Below are positions 59,816-64,000 of a stretch of DNA of 64,000 nt, piece after piece. The notes under the pieces are model-generated. The model did no database searches and had not been told where the DNA came from. It saw only the letters and a program-made list of their open reading frames with translations. The translations under genes were made by a program, and so were the position numbers. Every line of letters starts with the position of its first letter. Position 1 is the first letter of the stretch. The DNA is from Globisporangium splendens. Taxonomy: Eukaryota; Oomycota; Peronosporomycetes; Pythiales; Pythiaceae. The stretch lies in NCBI GenBank assembly GCA_006386115.1, contig VFIW01000033.1, positions 62,001 through 126,000 on the forward strand. The letters run 5' to 3'.

Positions 59816-61924
59816 ATGGCGGGTGGGAAGCGCCAACGCGCGCAGCAGCAGACGGACGTCGTGGCCGCAAAGAAGAAGAAGAGCAAGCAGCAGACGCATA
59901 GTGGAGACGCAGCAGCAGCGGATGAGAAGGTGATCGACAAGGAGCTGAAGAAGGTCAACGACATGCTGCAGAAGGAGGAGACGTCGCAGAAGCGTACGAC
60001 CCATTACCAGCAGCTCTGTTATGCTCCATACCTGCCTGTTGGACGTATGCGCAACGCATTAACCCCTCTACTACTGTCACTGTATGTGGATGTGCTATAT
60101 AGAAACATGGCAAATCGGTAAGCGCCTGAAGAAACTGATGGAGACGTACCCGAACATGGCGGTGCAGAAGACGATCGATGCGTTCTTCCTCTGGGGCACG
60201 GCGTTGGCGCGTCTCGCGTCGCTGAACGAGGACCCGACGCTCGCAGAGGCTGCTATGGACAAGTTCCAGGAGATGTCGGCGATCTCGAAAGGAGACGACT
60301 CGGCCATGGGACCTGTGGGCTACTCGCTCTGGGCGTCGTCCTTGATGATCACCGCGACCGAGACGCGCCAAAAAGAGGTGCTGGACCAGGCACTGAGCAA
60401 GTTCCAGGTTTGTTTGTGTATACAACCCGACGGTCTGTATGGGGCATTCGAAAACTCATGCACTTATTATTGTCGTGTTACGCTTTGGATGCGCAGCAAG
60501 CAGTCGAAGTGGATGGCGGGACTACGTTTGAGACGAATTTCCAGTTTGCCAAAGCACTCAAGGATGGTGGTGATTTGGTGAAGTTTCTTCAAACCGGTGG
60601 AGACGAAGGCGAGGCCGCTGCGGGTGAAGAAGACGGCGAGAACAGCAGCTACGTGGATTACTACAAAAGAGTATGTGTCTCAAGCGTGCGTGGAAAGTAA
60701 TTACTTGTAACCATCTCATCCTGAACGTGTTCGTATTTGGATTTGTAGGCACTGGCATTGTGCGCGAAGCTCGAGCAAATCTACAAAGAGGAGTCGGCGA
60801 AGGCAAGCGCAGGAGGAGATGCTTCGAACGCCGATGCAGGCGATGCCGACGACAAGGAGGACGACGCAAGCGATAGCGACAGTGAACGCAACTACGATGA
60901 AGACGACGAGGACGACGACAAGGTGCTGCTGGAAGACTATGCCGAGGTGAAGCTCCTGGAAGCGATTCTGCATGGAGCGGTTGAGAATGAGACCAGCACG
61001 AACGCGAGTTTTGATACAACGCTTGCGCTCTTTGAAAAAGCTCTCGGTACGTGGCACCATTCCATCGAAATGGATGTGGTGTTGCTATTCTATGCGCTTA
61101 TGTAGCAGTTTTAGATGCTAAACTTGTCCTGTCTTTCGCTCGGTCATGCGTGTAGAACTCAGTCCAGGCAGTCCCGACGCGCTGATGGAGCTCGCGAATT
61201 ACGTGTCGAAGAAATACCTCGAGCATCGGTCGACACTGCAAGGGGTGGAGTGGCTCAAAGTGTTTGGTGATATCGAAGCGCAGTACAAAAGTGTGCTGAC
61301 CGATGCGGGCTTCGACATAGCTGAATGCCACGAGATCTGTGTTCGAAAAGACACGAAGCAGCAGGAAGAACCAGAAGAAGAGGAAATCGACGAGCGCGTG
61401 CCGCACTTGCTCAACTCTTTGGGCAAGGCGCTTGCGTCTTTCGCTGTTGGCGAACAGCAGCAGCGAGCTTCCGGTAAGAATGGCAAAGGGAAGAAGAAGC
61501 AGTCGGCGGGAGCCAGATCGTCACATTTTACTCACGCTGTCGAAGTTCTTCGCTCGGCGCACCACTTCCACGACAAGTTGGGCTGCTACCCGCTGGCGTG
61601 GCTGTACGCATACCCATGCATTGAAGACGAAGAGGTTAGTGGGAACCATTACATGCATACTGCATTACACTGTGGATTGAGTGAGTGGCTGAGTGACCCT
61701 TGTGTCTTTGTGTGCAGAATTGTCGAACGTGGTTGGAAACAGCAGAAAGTTACGGTGTCCTCGACGACGAGCTGCAAGTCGCTGACTTTAAGACGATGCA
61801 CGAGAAGGAGTGGTTTCAAAGATTCCTCGCTCCTGTCGAAGAGATTGAAGAAGACGAGATGGAAGGCGAGGCAAGCGACGAAGAAGCAGAAGATCAGGAT
61901 GACGATGGGAGCGCTGAAGAATAG
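59816..61924 (+). CDS. TPR-like acidic protein (Nro1/Ett1-like?)
   Basis: Six exons (59816-60044, 60103-60407, 60497-60670, 60749-61046, 61156-61634, 61718-61924) with GT-AG introns of 58-109 nt and matching phases, 563 residues. The start is Lys/Gln-rich with a possible nuclear signal (AAKKKKSKQQ). Helical TPR-like repeats follow: AFFLWGTALARLASL, FQFAKALKDGGDLVKFL, and FEKALELSPGSPDALMELAN (across the exon 4/5 junction, a classic TPR helix). Two acidic runs (SDSDSERNYDEDDEDDD and the C-terminal DEEAEDQDDDGSAEE) interrupt and end it. The layout recalls the fungal Nro1/Ett1 family, linked to translation termination and to control of prolyl dioxygenases, but the match is weak. Nuclear scaffold function is the safest inference. 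Confidence 0.78.
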
Positions 61925-62232
61925 AGCCGAGAGGATTTTATCAATGTTGCATTGCGGGCGATATAGATAACCAGGTTTGTTGCGTTCAATCTCAAGCCAT
62001 TTGACAGCATACACAGGTACTGCTCTCTTCCTTCTCTTTCCTATGCGTCGCAATGTCGGCTGTGCTTTTGCAAAGCCGCTTCACTTATTGTGCCACTTTC
62101 CCAGTTTGAATATTTGAAAAAGGAAACGAACGTACTTTCTTGAGAAAGGACAACATATTGTTTGTATCGCTGTGAAGAGAGAAACAAGAAGAAACACCAG
62201 TGAGGCGCCGCATTCGTGGACTCGGAGGTCCG

Positions 62233-63018
62233 ATGCAAGCCCAAAGCAGGATGGAAGAGTTTCTATACGAGCTCATCCACGACTACGACGGCAAGTTGCT
62301 CGACATTCACCTTGATGACGACGACGAAGACCCTGATCAGGCTCCCAGCCGCGAGGATACGCTTGACATCAGCATCTCGCTTGCAAGTTGTGGCGCACAC
62401 AGCCGTCCAACTGTCCAAGATGACGTACAAGCAGCAAAAGGAATGGAAGTGAAGCTGCACAACTTTCCGCCAGTGTATGCAGCAAATACTGACGTGGAGC
62501 CCCTCGAAAGCAGCCCAACTACGCCACCAGATCAAAGATTCAACCGAGAAGAGCGCTGTTTTGTCCAAGATGCGTTGCTTGTTCTCGACACTGATGCTCG
62601 AGTCGTGCATGCCAATGCAGGTGAAGGAAGCTTCCGCACAACACTTCCGATTGAAGATGCAGGCGATCAAGAGCGTGAAGCTGGAGCAACCGATGAGCCA
62701 CCAACATTTCCACTCGCACTTTGCTTCTCAAGCCCCGACGCGTATACTCTGCAGCAATTTCTGGCGTCTGCGTCGCCAGATGTGGCTCTCCTCTCTCCGC
62801 GAATGTGCGAATACATCGGCTGCTCGCAAGCTGCAACACTTCTCGGCTTGTGCTTCGGGCACGCCGATGAGCTCTTTGCGCAGCTTCGACAGCAGCTCTC
62901 GGATCAGCAACAACAGGAGCAATCGCCGCCACCAATGTCGATGAAGACTCCAAAGCCAAAGAGGAAGTACAGGAAACGACGAGCGCTTTTCAGTCCCAGC
63001 AAGACAAAGAAGCCATGA
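62233..63018 (+). CDS. Unknown acidic protein with basic C-terminal end
   Basis: 261 residues from ATG 62233, intronless. The beginning is SRMEEFLYELIHDYD followed by an acidic LDDDDEDPDQ run. The middle has PPTFPLALCFSSPDA and LLGLCFGHADELFAQLRQQL, then a Gln run. The end is strongly basic (KPKRKYRKRRALF and SPSKTKKP), a likely nuclear signal. I recognise no family. A second forward frame is open over 62477-62944 (156 codons) and has similar third-base bias, so the true protein could be spliced into that frame. The present frame is preferred for its longer span and nuclear-signal end. Upstream lies the TPR-like gene on the same strand. Confidence 0.5.
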   Translation: MQAQSRMEEFLYELIHDYDGKLLDIHLDDDDEDPDQAPSREDTLDISISLASCGAHSRPTVQDDVQAAKGMEVKLHNFPPVYAANTDVEPLESSPTTPPDQRFNREERCFVQDALLVLDTDARVVHANAGEGSFRTTLPIEDAGDQEREAGATDEPPTFPLALCFSSPDAYTLQQFLASASPDVALLSPRMCEYIGCSQAATLLGLCFGHADELFAQLRQQLSDQQQQEQSPPPMSMKTPKPKRKYRKRRALFSPSKTKKP

Positions 63019-63413
63019 AAGAAGGCGCCATCGACCATGCCAGCAAAGTAGAAACAACAGCAATTCGAGCGTGTATAGCACAGTGCGAGCCGCCGCGTCA
63101 GCTACGGCGAATAGTGCGATGACAAGAGCCAAGTGATCTCGCCCATGTGTATCCCAATAGTGCGTTCGTTTTCCGAGTAGATTCGCTCCATATTGATCGT
63201 AGAAAAATTTGAGAGTCGGCCAAAGTCACCACGTCTTTCTTGAGATAATGCATTACACGTTGAGTCGCGTCCTTAAAAGCTGCTTGCGGTAGTACATATG
63301 CGTGTGTGCTTCTCAACGCTGGGGAGAAAGAACAATGGAACAGATAGCGCCTACTATGTCTACCTGCCAGGCATCATGCTGCTTTTGAGGAGCTATCCAA
63401 TGACAACTTCAAC
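63019..63413. other. Intergenic
   Basis: No gene is seen between the unknown acidic protein and the ankyrin-like gene. Confidence 0.45.
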
Positions 63414-63948
63414 ATGGGTACAGAAAGAGTGTTTGTCCTTTGCGACCTCATCAGCAAAAGTATCCGTTATCATCAAAAAGCAACCCTTCATCACTCCGTC
63501 CGGCTCGACACGGAGGAGGAGGATGCACTGATTGCCGCGTGAGTTTTGTTTGTCTGCAACGCTTCTTTTCAGCTTGAAATGGCTTGCGTGAAAAGACGCT
63601 CTGTTGCAGCATGGTGCCGACGTGAATGCGGTAAATAAGCATGAGAGTACCGTACTGGCATTTGAGATCTTGAATATGAATGGCGACGAAGCCGATGCGA
63701 ATGCAAAACTTCGCAATGGAAACACACCGACACACGTCACGGCTCGGTGCATGGCTAGCTTTGAGGTGTGGAAGGAACTGCTGACCTGCCGCGCGGATCC
63801 GTTCCTGCAAGATGAGGACGGGGAGACACCACTCGATTTCTTGGATGAGAGCGACGACGAGCTGAGAGAGCGCATCGTGACATTCATATCGGAGATGGAG
63901 GCATTAGCGCCGTCACCTACGACCACCAAGAAACCGAGGCTTGACTAG
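63414..63948 (+). CDS. Ankyrin-repeat protein, 5' part unresolved
   Basis: The last exon (from about 63596 or 63604 to TAG at 63946-63948) carries ankyrin repeats: LQHGADVNAVNKHESTVLAF, KLRNGNTPTHVTARCMASFE and FLQDEDGETPLDFLDESDDE, with the TPLxxA/H-type turns. It ends TTTKKPRLD, a possible nuclear signal. An upstream exon candidate starts at ATG 63414 (MGTERVFVLCDLISKSIRYH to EEEDALIAA) and has a good donor (GTGAGT at 63539), but no acceptor between the two restores the ankyrin frame. Either an acceptor is missed or the gene is broken. Ankyrin repeats mediate protein binding; the partner is unknown. Confidence 0.55.
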
Positions 63949-64000
63949 CAGCTCCTCGAGGCATGCAGCTCATGATGCTTCATTTGCGTCTACTAGAATC

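Noticed and set aside
1..64000. tRNA and rRNA genes
   Set aside because: No stretch with a GGTTCRANNC T-arm motif was backed by matching acceptor and anticodon arms, and no rRNA core was recognised.
1..64000. CRISPR array
   Set aside because: The tandem repeats found are in-frame protein repeats or microsatellites without unique spacers, in a eukaryotic genome.
1..64000. Recurrent ACCGGT-containing palindromes in gaps (e.g. near 80, 40866, 45240, 48142, 50693)
   Set aside because: Their number is close to chance for a six-base palindrome in 64 kb; only the long stem at 50695-50735 was kept.

Overview
The window is eukaryotic nuclear DNA, most likely from an oomycete (stramenopile). The evidence is short GT-AG introns (about 60-110 nt), compact genes on both strands, a START-FYVE-GAF fusion protein, a GH81 glucanase with an N-terminal membrane anchor, an enolase with a mitochondrial-type presequence, a Crypton-type tyrosine recombinase, and initiator-like YCAYTYY motifs 40-70 nt before several start codons. 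The species cannot be named. There is no rRNA, recognisable tRNA or CRISPR array. Exon borders below were derived by hand from splice signals and reading-frame phase.

Left arm (1-23.5 kb): a decayed Crypton-like element; a double-PH protein (-); mitochondrial enolase (+) convergent with a large START/FYVE/GAF protein (-) that carries a 60-bp tandem repeat; an ARL16-like GTPase with a one-base frame break (+) convergent with a two-exon amino-acid permease (-); two small coiled-coil proteins that look related, tail to tail; a 2H-phosphoesterase-like gene (-) whose 3' end is partly duplicated next to it. Long AT-richer gaps lie between.

Centre (23.7-46 kb): a single-exon 2864-residue VPS13-like bridge lipid transfer protein (-) with an N-terminal hydrophobic segment, an EF-hand pair and two C2 domains; an MTH1-like Nudix hydrolase (+); a 130-bp direct repeat pair; a six-exon APC/polyamine-type transporter (+); a four-exon GH81 glucanase (+); a FAIM-like plus RanBP2-zinc-finger protein (+) convergent at 74 bp with an eight-exon secreted sphingomyelinase-like phosphodiesterase (-) that has 32- and 37-nt micro-exons; a lysine/serine-rich nuclear-type protein (+).

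Right arm (46-64 kb): a 2.6-kb gene-poor stretch; cytosolic-type glutamine synthetase (+); a FATP/very-long-chain acyl-CoA synthetase (+); a PH-domain protein with a long charged tail and a possible in-frame TGA (-); a KIF9-like kinesin tail without a motor, with an in-frame TAG before a further 105 codons (-); a class IV aminotransferase (-) divergent from NDUFS6 (+); a TPR-like acidic protein (+); an unknown nuclear-type protein (+) with a long overlapping frame; and an ankyrin-repeat gene end (+).

The genes are mostly housekeeping: energy metabolism (enolase, NDUFS6), nitrogen (glutamine synthetase, transporters, aminotransferase), lipid handling (VPS13-like, FATP, sphingomyelinase-like), phosphoinositide signalling (PH, FYVE) and wall glucan turnover (GH81). 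The points most worth a second look are the in-frame stop codons in the kinesin-tail and PH genes, the VPS13 architecture, the FAIM/zinc-finger fusion, the decayed Crypton, and the repeat expansions and duplications.
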